A stretch of 64,000 nt of DNA from Iodobacter fluviatilis (GCF_004194535.1 NZ_CP025781.1:992001-1056000); one strand, 5' to 3'. Positions 29,779-37,968 are shown, counted from the first letter of the stretch. Numbers and translations: made by a program. The notes: generated by a model not told the origin, from the letters alone.

Positions 29779-29843
29779 GCACCCATGTTCCGCTAACAGT
29801 GATACTTTGAGCTTTCCTTATCTTCAAGTACCACTCTTAATTT

Positions 29844-30282
29844 ATGCATCCAAAAGAATTCACCGGACTGCAATTACTGCAAGCCATGGCCGATAGCAAG
29901 CTTCCTGCTTCTTCCATCACACAAACCATTCCATGAAAGCAAAAGCATGGAGTGCACCAACGAAGGCTCGGTACGCTTTACAGCACAGGCCGATGAGCGA
30001 CGTTTGAATCCTATGTGTGACGTACACGGTGGCTTTGCCGCCATGGTGCTAGATTCAGTCACCGCCTGCGCCGTACACAGCATGCTAGAAGCAGGGGCAA
30101 GCTACGCCACTGTCGATTTAAATGTGAAAATGGTAAAAGCAATTCCTAAAAACACCGAGCTACTGGCAGAGGTTAAGGTTTTGCATATTTCCAAGAGCAT
30201 CGGTGTTTCAGAAGGATCAATCAAATCAGCCGATAGCACCCTGTTAGCGCATGCCACAGCCACCTGCGTGATTCGATGCTAG
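29844..30282 (+). pseudogene. PaaI-type hotdog thioesterase, frameshifted
   Basis: The main frame from about 29935 to 30282 encodes a hotdog-fold thioesterase with NPMCDVHGGFAAMVLDS (the HGG and Asp of the PaaI active site), YATVDLNVKMV and LLAHATATCVI. Its expected N-terminus lies in another frame from the ATG at 29844 (MHPKEFTGLQLLQAMADSKL) and hits TGA at 29934. Skipping one base there joins ...TQTIP to ESKSMEC in register. So it looks like a one-base insertion; the ATG at 29947 gives only a 111-residue product. It could be a real pseudogene or a sequencing error. Confidence 0.7.
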
Positions 30283-31070
30283 CGGCTCAATGGCAAATAG
30301 CCATCAAAACGCGTACTTTCTCCACCCAATACAAAATCAGCCTTTACCCCTGCCATAAGGGGGGCAATGCGAGGACGTTTAACAATCACGCGTTTTTTAG
30401 CAATTTTCCTTGCGGGTAGCAGCAAATCATTCGCATCTGGGTCGTCGCCAATCACGGTTTGAAACGCGGCCATTTCTTTTTTAGATTTGGCGCGTTTTGT
30501 TGGGTCTGGAAACATCGGGTCTAAAAACACTACGTCAAATTCAGGCACGGTAGCAGGTGGATTAAATAAATAGTTAAACGCCTGCCCCGCCAGTAGTTTA
30601 GCCAGCTCTTGATGGCCATCACCAAACACTAAACGCATTCGGCCCACGATCTTGCCAATGGTGGTATCGGCCTGAGCGCGGCGTAAGCCATCTAGTAATA
30701 GGGCCACGGCCACAGGTGAGCGCTCAATCAGCGTGACTTCACAGCCTAAAGATGCCAAAACAAAAGCATCCCGGCCAAGACCTGCCGTAGCATCGAGAAC
30801 TCTTGGCACGTACTCGCCTTTAATTCCTACCGCTTTGGCCACCGGCTGGCCACGGCCTCCGCCAAATTGCCGACGGTGCGCCGCCGCTCCGCCAACAAAA
30901 TCGACCGCAACCGTGCCTTTCTCGCCGATCGTGACTAGCTCTAGTCGCTCATTTTGCCAGCAAAGATAATGGGCAGCGTCACAAGGCAACTCACTCCAAA
31001 GCGGCAGTCCTAAGGCGGCTATTTGCTCACATATTTCAGGGCTAGCACCCGCTTGCAATAGGCCTATCAT
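30279..31070 (-). CDS. rsmJ: 16S rRNA (guanine(1516)-N(2))-methyltransferase RsmJ
   Basis: The 263-residue methyltransferase has the SAM-binding motif VLDATAGLGRDAFVLASLG, the following VTLIERSPVAVALLLDGL, and the catalytic DVVFLDPMFPDPTKRAKSKKEMA, diagnostic for RsmJ (YhiQ). The N-terminal VDFVGGAAAHRRQFGGGRGQ is also typical. It methylates G1516 of 16S rRNA. It starts inside the last bases of mtfA (4-base overlap) and its stop converges on the thioesterase gene. Confidence 0.94.
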   Translation of the reverse strand: MIGLLQAGASPEICEQIAALGLPLWSELPCDAAHYLCWQNERLELVTIGEKGTVAVDFVGGAAAHRRQFGGGRGQPVAKAVGIKGEYVPRVLDATAGLGRDAFVLASLGCEVTLIERSPVAVALLLDGLRRAQADTTIGKIVGRMRLVFGDGHQELAKLLAGQAFNYLFNPPATVPEFDVVFLDPMFPDPTKRAKSKKEMAAFQTVIGDDPDANDLLLPARKIAKKRVIVKRPRIAPLMAGVKADFVLGGESTRFDGYLPLSR

Positions 31071-31873
31071 GCCCAGCCTCCCATCATAAACACGGGTCTG
31101 TATTGATACTGCGGCCTACGTGCAGCTGGGTCTTGGCGATAAAATAAATTGAGTTGTTGGTACACGTCAGGATAACTCTCAAGCAATAAATGGGGGGCGG
31201 CGAAAAACGTTTCGCTGCACACAGCCAGACATTCTGCCGGATTTTCTGCAGCATAGAGATCAATTGTGCTTTCTTCCCCCATTTGAGCCCGCCTACTTAA
31301 CTGTAAATAAGCGCGAGAAAACACTTTTTTCCAGCGAGCATAGCTCATGCCCTGGTGCAAAGGCGGGCAGCCATTAGCGCTACCGGAGCGCATATCCAAC
31401 TTATGCGCCATTTCATGAATCACCACATTACTACTTGGATGATAGGGCGCTTCAATCACGTCTTGCATCGATAGCAATACCGAGCCTTTATGCCGCGCTT
31501 GCCCCGATAACACCCGCATTTCCTGATGCACAAGGCCAATCGAATCTGTATATAGATCTCGGCTGATAAAGCGCCCAGGATAGAGCACCACTTCTTGCCA
31601 ATCATCATAGGCATCAAAGCCTAGATTCATCACCGGCAAGGCGGCTTGCACCGCGATCAGCAAACGCAGCTCATCGTTAATCTCCAGCCCATGCACGGGT
31701 GTAATGGTTTTTGTATGTAAAAACCACGCGGCATGATCCCTGAGCTGCGCAAGCTCGGCCGTGCTTAAGCCGCGCAATAATGGCAGTGCCAGCATGTTTT
31801 GCCATAAAGCGTCTTTAATCGGCTGCCTAGATAAATACTGCCGCCTGCGGCGCTGGCGCAAAAAATCAAACAT
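31067..31873 (-). CDS. mtfA: Zinc metallopeptidase MtfA (Mlc titration factor)
   Basis: The 268-residue product begins MFDFLRQRRRR. It has the zinc motif in VVIHEMAHKLDMRSG (HEMAH) and the downstream glutamate in YAAENPAECLAVCSETFF. In E. coli MtfA binds and sequesters the repressor Mlc and so influences ptsG; it also has aminopeptidase activity. The start is set at the ATG at 31873 to match the family. It overlaps rsmJ by four bases (ATGA). Confidence 0.92.
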   Translation of the reverse strand: MFDFLRQRRRRQYLSRQPIKDALWQNMLALPLLRGLSTAELAQLRDHAAWFLHTKTITPVHGLEINDELRLLIAVQAALPVMNLGFDAYDDWQEVVLYPGRFISRDLYTDSIGLVHQEMRVLSGQARHKGSVLLSMQDVIEAPYHPSSNVVIHEMAHKLDMRSGSANGCPPLHQGMSYARWKKVFSRAYLQLSRRAQMGEESTIDLYAAENPAECLAVCSETFFAAPHLLLESYPDVYQQLNLFYRQDPAARRPQYQYRPVFMMGGWA

Positions 31874-32000
31874 AGGCGAATTCCAGCGGAAGATATCAAT
31901 AGAGATGGGCATGCTTCATGCACAAATCAAGGATGTCGCTGAATGGTTTAAGCCAAGTTTCAGGTAAACTTGCAGCCCCAACACGATTGATCAAAGCATA

Positions 32001-33107
32001 ATGACGTTTAAAGGGACTTTGCTGTTTGGCCTTGCCGCAGCCTGCTTACTTGCCATCAACGCCCAAAAAGCGCCAAGTGAAATGCGCTTTGCCTTAGCCA
32101 AGCAGCCTAAAATATCCGCCAGCACGCCGCAAATGGAAGTGCAACGCCTGCGTGCGCCTGTGCCTGCTGCGCATAGCGCCAGCATCATCGCGCTACGTAA
32201 CGGTGAGCGCATCGCATTTTGGTTTGGCGGCTCGCGTGAAGGCGCTACCGACGTCAGCGTTTGGGCTTCTCGTTATCAAAATGGCAAATGGATTAAGCCT
32301 TGGATTGTGGCCACGCCCGCGCAAAGCTCAAAAGACCAATGGCGCTATATTAAAAAAGTGGGCAATCCTGTGCCTGTGCTCGATAGCCAAGGGCGTTTGC
32401 AGCTGTTTTATGTATCGGTATCCATGGGCGGTTGGGCGACCAGCACGCTCAACCGCATGACCTCGACCGACAACGGCCAGAGCTGGGGCCCTGCCAGCAA
32501 AATAATTACCAGCCCTTTCTTTAACTTATCCACACTGGTGCGTACCCACGCCGTGCAGCTGGAGGACGGCGGCTTTTTGCTACCGGTGTATCACGAGCTA
32601 GCGCGTAAATTTGGTGAGCTACTGCAATTTAACCGCGAAGGCCAGCTGGTACGCAAAATTCGCATGAATGCCGAGGGCGAAAACCTGCAACCCGCCGTAA
32701 TCGCCCACAGCCCAACCGATGCCTTTGCTCTATTAAGAAACAGCGGCCCAAGCCGCCAATTAATGCTGCAACAAAGCCATGATGGCGGTGCGCATTGGAG
32801 CCCGATTCAACAGCTCAACATCAAAAATCCTGACTCCGCAATTGCAGTAGAACGCATGCCAGATGGCCGGCTCATCATGGCGCATAACCCGCGCAGTGAC
32901 GGGCGCAGCGAGCTGGCGCTCAGTGTTTCGCAAGACGGCAAAAATTGGAAAAAAATCAAAGTGATCGAAAACACCCCAGGCATGGAATTCTCCTACCCCA
33001 CCCTGCTGGTTAACGACGAAATCATGGATTTAGTCTACACATGGGAACGCTCTGAGATCCACCATGTGCGCTTTAACCGCGCTTGGCTAGATGGAGCTCA
33101 GCCATGA
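32001..33107 (+). CDS. Sialidase-fold (BNR-repeat) exported protein
   Basis: The 368-residue product has an N-terminal hydrophobic signal or anchor (LLFGLAAACLLAI). A six-bladed propeller region follows, with three Asp-box-like motifs (STDNGQSWGP, SHDGGAHWSP, SQDGKNWKK). An early arginine/serine loop reads FWFGGSREGATDVSVWASR, and YTWERSEIHHVRF lies near the end. It resembles the BNR_2/exo-sialidase family, but the true substrate is unknown. It is coupled to a small membrane protein by a 4-base overlap, and the pair may act on glycans at the envelope. Confidence 0.75.
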   Translation: MTFKGTLLFGLAAACLLAINAQKAPSEMRFALAKQPKISASTPQMEVQRLRAPVPAAHSASIIALRNGERIAFWFGGSREGATDVSVWASRYQNGKWIKPWIVATPAQSSKDQWRYIKKVGNPVPVLDSQGRLQLFYVSVSMGGWATSTLNRMTSTDNGQSWGPASKIITSPFFNLSTLVRTHAVQLEDGGFLLPVYHELARKFGELLQFNREGQLVRKIRMNAEGENLQPAVIAHSPTDAFALLRNSGPSRQLMLQQSHDGGAHWSPIQQLNIKNPDSAIAVERMPDGRLIMAHNPRSDGRSELALSVSQDGKNWKKIKVIENTPGMEFSYPTLLVNDEIMDLVYTWERSEIHHVRFNRAWLDGAQP

Positions 33108-33610
33108 TGGCCTCATTTAGCGGGCTACTACTGTGGGCGCTGACCGCCACCAGCCTGATCGCCGCAGGCAACAACCGTCTACAGAGGGGCTTTGGCCTGC
33201 TGATTCTGCTGGCTTCCCCCTGGCTGCTGGGCCTGCTTAGCTTCCCCAGCCTGGCCACGCTGGGGCTGGCCACTGGCCTGCTACTGAAGCACAAACTACG
33301 CCCACTACTGGCAGCTTGGCTGCTGCTAAGCGGCCTAGTACTTTATGCCTCTGCACTCGGCTTTATCGCTTACGATATTTACGCCCTAGGCTATGCACCC
33401 CAAGTCATATTAATCTGGTGTGCTATTTCGCTAGGCCTAGCTTGGCAACAAGGCCACCGCGCCCTCGCCTACGCTTGGCTTGCCGCCCTGGCACTCTACT
33501 CATTAGGCGTTTTAGAAAGCCGCAACCTATGGGATGCCATGCTAGACCCTATTGCAATGATCGTTGGAGGCGTGAGTTTGCTGCGATGGCTGTGGGGTAA
33601 AAAACACTGA
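33104..33610 (+). CDS. Small multi-pass membrane protein coupled to the sialidase-like gene
   Basis: A 168-residue, very hydrophobic protein with about six transmembrane segments, rich in Leu, Ala and Gly. The start ATG at 33104 overlaps the preceding stop (ATGA) and has GGAG seven bases upstream. I do not recognise a domain. The coupling suggests a joint function with the sialidase-fold protein, for example as its membrane partner. A clear terminator follows. Confidence 0.7.
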   Translation: MMASFSGLLLWALTATSLIAAGNNRLQRGFGLLILLASPWLLGLLSFPSLATLGLATGLLLKHKLRPLLAAWLLLSGLVLYASALGFIAYDIYALGYAPQVILIWCAISLGLAWQQGHRALAYAWLAALALYSLGVLESRNLWDAMLDPIAMIVGGVSLLRWLWGKKH

Positions 33611-33631
33611 TTGAATAATGAGCGACTAGAA

Positions 33632-33660
33632 AAAACGGGGAGCACATGCCTCCCCGTTTT
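33632..33660 (+). terminator. Rho-independent terminator after the sialidase-like operon
   Basis: An 11-bp stem, AAAACGGGGAG / CTCCCCGTTTT, closes a 7-base loop. The A-rich and T-rich ends make it potentially bidirectional. Confidence 0.9.
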
Positions 33661-33720
33661 ACTATCCGTAGCGTTAGCAAAGTGGCGTAACGGCATAACG
33701 ATCACAAATAAAACGCCCAT

Positions 33721-33963
33721 CTATTGCTTGCAATTCAAAATCAATACAGCCACGGAATTCACTTTTTTTACCCGCAATTTATAAGCCGGATAGGTGGGGC
33801 AACGCTCCTCTAGCCATAACGCTTCTCGGCTGGCTTTTCGATCAAAAAATATGAACAAGGCCACGGTGATCAGTAAGCGCATGGGGCTATGGCTCAGCAA
33901 CGCAAAACCAGCCAAGCTGGTCAATTGTAAGCAAGTGCCACCCACACCGTGGGTGGCAGACAT
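33721..33963 (-). pseudogene. Remnant of an isoprenylcysteine methyltransferase-type membrane protein
   Basis: The 80-residue frame contains SPMRLLITVALFIFFDRKAS, REALWLEERCPTYPAYKLRVKKV. This resembles the C-terminal end of ICMT/phospholipid-methyltransferase-fold proteins, in which a helix is followed by E..L....P.Y..Y...V. The N-terminal membrane helices and the SAM-binding HP motif are missing, and the tail is altered. I read it as a degraded fragment, without certainty. Confidence 0.4.
33937..33958. repeat. Perfect inverted repeat
   Basis: TGCCACCCAC and GTGGGTGGCA flank ACC. It lies between the methyltransferase remnant and the end of hsdR, without a T-run. It marks the edge of the restriction island. 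Confidence 0.5.
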
Positions 33964-33991
33964 CTACATTTGATAGAATTGGGCTACTTGC

Positions 33992-35287
33992 TCACACCCA
34001 CTCCGCCCCCAGTGCCTCAGCCTGTTGCAGCACCATTTGAATCGCTTCTTCCTGAAAATCAGGCGGATAGCCGTATTTACGCAGGATGCGTTTCACCATA
34101 ATCCGCAATTTGGCACGCACGCTTTCCCGTTGCGACCAATCCACGCTGATATTTTTTCGCAAATTGGTCGTAAGCTCATGCGCAATGCGTTTAAGGGTTT
34201 CGTCCGGCAGCTCACGTACTGCCGATTCATTATTGGCCAGTGCATCATAAAACTTCACTTCGTCTTCTGATAATCCCAAGGATTCGCCACGCAAAGCCGC
34301 CTCACGAAATTTCTTGGCCATGGCGACCAGCTCTTCCATCACTTGTGCGGTTTCGATGCTACGGTTTTGATAACGTTTAACCACATCAGTCAGTAGCTCA
34401 GAAAACTTCTTCTGCTGCACCACATTGCTGGCAAACTTGGATTTGATTTCCCCTTCCAGCAAGCGCTCCAGCAATTCTACGGCCAGATTTCTCTCAGGCA
34501 GATTACGCACTTCAGCCAAGAAATCATCATCCAACAGTACAAAAAAGCGCAAATAATCCAGCAGATATTCCGGTGCAAGAATGCCGCGAATCAACGTTTC
34601 TAATTCATTAAATTGCCCTAATGGATCAAGGCTAATGCCATCAATCGTGCGCCATTGCATATAGCGCTCGGCATTAGCTGATAAAGATCCCATCCGCGCC
34701 TCAGACCCATCCGAAATCACCAGAATTTCGTTGTACTGAAACACATCAGGAATTTGCGCTTTATAAGTTTGAATCTGCTCGAATGCTTTATAAATATCCG
34801 CATTTTCATCGGCAGGATTTTTAAGCTCCAAAAGCACCAGCGGCAAGCCATTTACAAACAAAATAATATCCGGCCTACGGGTATGTTTTGCGCCTTTCAA
34901 TGTGTACTGATTAACCGCCAGAAATTCATTTGTGCTAACTTCTGCAAAATCAATCAGCCGCACAAAATCTCCGCGCGTTTCGCCATCTTTTTGATATTGC
35001 ACTGGCACACCATTCACCAGCAGGCCATGAAAATGCCGATTCGCCGCCAATAAAGCAGGTGTTCCTAAATCCAGCACCTGTTTAATAGCATCTTCACGCG
35101 CCACCAAGGGAATCAAAGGATTTAATCGTGCAATAGCAGACCGCAGACGTTCAATTAAAACCGGCTGCACATAATCACCACGCTCAGCGTCTTTACCATC
35201 GGGCGCAATATCATAGCCGCAGAGATGGCGATAACCTGTTTCAACGAGCCAGCTCAGGGCTTCTTGTTCTAATTGGTCTTCGGTCAT
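33992..35287 (-). CDS. hsdR: Type I restriction enzyme R subunit lacking the helicase motor (internal deletion)
   Basis: The 431-residue product keeps the N-terminal nuclease domain ([21 protein letters not shown] with the PD...ExK residues and the QxxxY motif in QIQTYK, about residues 138-176). It also keeps the C-terminal DUF3387-type domain ([20 protein letters not shown], then [14 protein letters not shown]). Between them, at residues 248-256, the sequence passes from [11 protein letters not shown] directly into [11 protein letters not shown]. Normal HsdR is about 1000 residues with two RecA-like domains there; no Walker or DEAH motif is present. The start ATG at 35287 has AGGA upstream. 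It is an open frame but probably cannot translocate DNA. Confidence 0.85.
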   Translation of the reverse strand: MTEDQLEQEALSWLVETGYRHLCGYDIAPDGKDAERGDYVQPVLIERLRSAIARLNPLIPLVAREDAIKQVLDLGTPALLAANRHFHGLLVNGVPVQYQKDGETRGDFVRLIDFAEVSTNEFLAVNQYTLKGAKHTRRPDIILFVNGLPLVLLELKNPADENADIYKAFEQIQTYKAQIPDVFQYNEILVISDGSEARMGSLSANAERYMQWRTIDGISLDPLGQFNELETLIRGILAPEYLLDYLRFFVLLDDDFLAEVRNLPERNLAVELLERLLEGEIKSKFASNVVQQKKFSELLTDVVKRYQNRSIETAQVMEELVAMAKKFREAALRGESLGLSEDEVKFYDALANNESAVRELPDETLKRIAHELTTNLRKNISVDWSQRESVRAKLRIMVKRILRKYGYPPDFQEEAIQMVLQQAEALGAEWV

Positions 35288-35318
35288 ACTCAATCCTGTT
35301 TAAATCTGATTATTGCTG

Positions 35319-36056
35319 CTAGTTGCCAGCCCTATTCATCAGCTTCGCCATCATCGCCTGCACCGCAGCGTTCGCGTTAACATCGTCCGGCAGGCTCTGC
35401 GTCAACACTGGATTAAGTCGCATTGCTAATTCTTCCAGACGCAATTGCTGATGGCGCGCGATGGCGGCACTAATATCATCCTCGCTCTGCGTGCTGTAGC
35501 TGTGTAACCAGCTACGAAACAGCGCTTCTTTCGGATAAAAATAAGCGCCACCGCGTACCGTGCGAAGAAACCCGTTCTGGTTATTATCAAACCAAGCCGC
35601 CTCAGCGATACCATCAGGCAGGCAACCGCAGCTTCCCACTTCACGACGGCAAACCATAATGACTTCGTTGATGTGCGCCTGTACGCTGCGGTCGGTTCCC
35701 TTGGTAAAGTGGATTTGCTGACACTTTTCCACCACCCGCTGCAGAGCCAACTGCATACTGGCTTCGTCTAGCGCCCCCGTTTCCCTGCATTGCATACCCA
35801 GCAAAAAGAGCAGACGCTCTAAAAACTGCTGAACCAAACCAACAACATCGCCTTTTTTCAGCTCCCAAAATACCATCACAAAGCGGCTTTGCTGCTCCAT
35901 GACCACAAACACCAGCTTGCGCTTAATGCGTACTGCATGCAGCTGCCAATGCCATGCATCCTGAGGAATATCCAGCGCAGCTTCAGACTGAGCCGCTTTT
36001 TTCTCGGGCGCTTTCAATTCCGCACCCGCCGCTGTTGAATAATGAAAAACCAGCAT
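35319..36056 (-). CDS. Uncharacterised protein of the restriction island (possible DUF6933-like N-terminus)
   Basis: A 245-residue soluble protein without signal or membrane segments. The N-terminal part (DAWHWQLHAVRIKRKLVFVVM) resembles, loosely, DUF6933 proteins. A cysteine-containing CRREVGSCGCLPDG lies near residue 150. The ATG at 36056 has GGGAG five bases upstream. It lies between hsdS and hsdR, 31 bases before hsdR on the same strand. The upstream region holds repeated CGTGTCGATT motifs, so it may be separately regulated. The function is unknown. Confidence 0.6.
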   Translation of the reverse strand: MLVFHYSTAAGAELKAPEKKAAQSEAALDIPQDAWHWQLHAVRIKRKLVFVVMEQQSRFVMVFWELKKGDVVGLVQQFLERLLFLLGMQCRETGALDEASMQLALQRVVEKCQQIHFTKGTDRSVQAHINEVIMVCRREVGSCGCLPDGIAEAAWFDNNQNGFLRTVRGGAYFYPKEALFRSWLHSYSTQSEDDISAAIARHQQLRLEELAMRLNPVLTQSLPDDVNANAAVQAMMAKLMNRAGN

Positions 36057-36065
36057 GACCACTCC

Positions 36066-36152
36066 CAATCATGTCGATTTAATCGACACGCCCAAACAAT
36101 ATGTTTAAAAAACCACCAAAAATCGACACGTTTTGCTGATGTATCGATTTCA
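36066..36152. promoter_or_regulatory. Candidate operator region with repeated GTCGATT motifs
   Basis: GTCGATT-T-AATCGAC forms an inverted repeat at about 36072-36086. AATCGACACG recurs 40 bases later, where AAATCGA and TCGATTT face each other over about 17 bases. The three related half-sites lie just upstream of the leftward gene starting at 36056. This looks like a repressor-binding region. The 440-base gap otherwise holds the two long repeats listed below. Confidence 0.45.
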
Positions 36153-36238
36153 TCGCTCTATCAGTGGAGCTGTTCAGCAAGCACAGGCTGCCATCTACCT
36201 AATTTAGCCATTGTATTGAGCCCTGTTTTTGAATTAAT

Positions 36239-36364
36239 GGGTGGGTTAGCCGCGCCGCGATACATGTGTTCAAGGAAATGTGCTTCGCGGCGTAACCCGC
36301 CTTGGCGCAGCGGGGCAATATAGACCTATTCAACATCACACCACCTCCGCTAGTGCAGCTTCGG
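36239..36364. repeat. Long direct repeat, distal copy (includes an hsdS 3'-end remnant)
   Basis: About 126 bases that are highly similar to 36406-36526. Both begin GGGTGGGTTAGCCGCG and run through GCGGGGCAATATAGACC to the last codons of an hsdS-like gene (minus-strand LAEVV then stop). Immediately beyond, at 36365-36400, the distal copy still encodes RLISGQLHLLEAEAALAEVV-type residues, so a second hsdS tail once existed here. Confidence 0.8.
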
Positions 36365-36405
36365 CTTCGAGCAGGTGGAGCTGGCCGGAGATGAGGCGAT
36401 TTGTA

Positions 36406-36526
36406 GGGTGGGTTAGCCGCGATGCATGTGTTCAAGGAAATATGCTTCGCGGCGTAAGCCACCGAGGCACAGCGGGGCAATATAGACCTATTCAACATCA
36501 CACCACCTCCGCTAGCGCAGCTTCGG
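36406..36526. repeat. Long direct repeat, proximal copy (overlaps the hsdS 3' end)
   Basis: The partner of 36239-36364, about 90% identical by eye. It contains the real hsdS stop at 36498. Recombination between the two would swap or remove the hsdS tail. Confidence 0.8.
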
Positions 36527-37846
36527 GCAGGCGGCGAAGCTGACCGGAGATCAGGCGCGGCAGCAGCGTGTCGCGCAGGGTGGCGAGGGTTTGGGCTTGT
36601 TGATTATTTGCATGCATTCTTTGCTGAATAGGCATTGCTATCAATTCAAAGTGATTAACCAATTCAATCGGAGGTAACAAATATGGCAAGCCATGAATGT
36701 GATTTCGGTTGAGTGACGGAACAGCAGAGCCTGCATTAAATGACAGCATATCTAGTCGATTAAGCACTTCAAGTGCATAGCACGGCGTCGCACGCTTGAA
36801 TTCTTTAATCCATAGCGTTGTGTTGAGTGGCCAGTAGTCTTCCAAAGTGAAGAATACCTTTCCTAAAACACCTGAGCGTCCAGTTATCACTCCGGGGCCT
36901 TTTACCATTGCTTTTTCATGCGAGCCGCTAGGACCACTGGCCGCAATAATTGGATAGAGCCCTTCTGTTCTATCGGATGCAGGTAAATCAAATCCCCGTT
37001 GAAGGACTAGTAAATCTTGTAAAGCCCCTATTTCCCACCCCTCCGGCACCAAGCCTTGTGGGGTTTCGGTGAAGGTGGCGGGGAAGAGGGTTTGGAGTTC
37101 GGGGGGAGTAGATCGTCATTCCCGCGTAGGCGGGAATCCAGTGGCGCGGCTGGATCCCCGACAAAATCACTCGGGGATGACGCAGGGTTGATCATTTGCT
37201 TGGTACCGGCGTTGGCGTAGACGGGATCAAAATCGACAAACCACGACTTAAACAGCGCCTGCGCCATCGCCTCCAGCGTCGCATTGGTCTCACGCAACAG
37301 CGCAATGCGGTCGTCATGCGCAGTGAGTATTTTTCCTATTTCTACCTGAATCCATTCAGGTGGCAACCGAAATTCATACTCACAAATACGGCCAGGTGAT
37401 GTGTGTTTTACTGTCGAACCAGTTGCTGTTGAAACAACACTATGACGGTACTCTGCTGTCCGCATCAAATAATGTAAAAACTCCAGTACCACAGGCGCAT
37501 CTGGCTTTATCTGAATCAAGCCAACGCGTTGATTATGAAGCCATGTTGTTCCTTCTGTTTCTGGAACAATTGCAGCATATCCAAGAGTATCAGCAGCCTT
37601 GCTCAAGTCCGTCATGGTGACAATTAAATCACCTTGCTTTAGAACATACTCTGCGGGGCACTCACCCGCGTAGTACTTCCCTTTTCCAATTTGAAACCCA
37701 CCGCCAATTGCAAAATTCCCAGGCGTGGTTAATTGAAATTCCGTTGGCACATCACTAAAGAACTCACCCTTAAAGGCAAATCCATGCTTGATGGTAATCA
37801 AGTCAGATAGTTTTACCAGCGGCCAAGTTTGCACATCAGAACTCAT
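36498..37846 (-). pseudogene. hsdS: Type I restriction specificity subunit HsdS, split by a one-base frameshift
   Basis: The frame from 37846 encodes the first target-recognition domain and central conserved helix (ALFKSWFVDFDPVYANAG) and runs off-frame to 37028. A second frame (36498-37052) carries the second recognition domain from VPEGWEIGALQDLL to LRDTLLPRLISGQLRR. Adding one C to the run of six C at 37101-37106 (read on the minus strand) restores a single 449-residue HsdS, in which the bridge reads ELQTLFPATFTETPQGLVPEGW. A 69-bp repeat lies in frame just before this run. The ATG overlaps a GLGYEF-stop remnant of hsdM type. Confidence 0.85.
37114..37182. repeat. Dispersed 69-bp palindromic repeat inside hsdS (contains a dRS3-like 20-mer)
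   Basis: The element begins CGTCAT and ends ATGACG. It contains ATTCCC-GCGTAGGC-GGGAAT (37118-37137), which fits the Neisseria dRS3 consensus ATTCCC-N8-GGGAAT. A second inverted pair, GGATCCCCG...CGGGGATG, follows. Its length is a multiple of three, so it adds 23 codons to hsdS without shifting frame. Half of it recurs at 55034-55066. Confidence 0.75.
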
Positions 37847-37949
37847 ACCCCAGCCCTCCTTGTTTCTGACGAATCAGCGCATCGATTACTGTATCCGTTG
37901 CTATAGGTATATCTCTGCGGGTCAAATTTATAGAAAGCTGTAGCCACAT
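37836..37949 (-). pseudogene. hsdM-tail-like remnant directly before hsdS
   Basis: In this frame the minus strand encodes a short peptide ending TDTVIDALIRQKQGGLGYEF and a stop, overlapping the hsdS ATG as hsdM normally does. The real hsdM ends LDLLIRKKLGELGYEF at 40034, more than 2 kb away. The similarity suggests a leftover end of an hsdM copy, or the original hsdM-hsdS junction before the transposase and nuclease genes arrived. A short real gene of 37 codons is possible. Confidence 0.4.
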
Positions 37950-37968
37950 ACCCAATAAGTGCAATCAC

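Noticed and set aside
33496-33720. 74-codon minus-strand frame opposite the small membrane protein
   Set aside because: It crosses the terminator at 33632-33660 and overlaps the membrane gene; no ribosome-binding site or family pattern.
36199-36501. 100-codon minus-strand frame containing an internal peptide duplication
   Set aside because: The duplication (MLNRSILPRCA twice) is only the translation of the two long direct repeats in the wrong frame.
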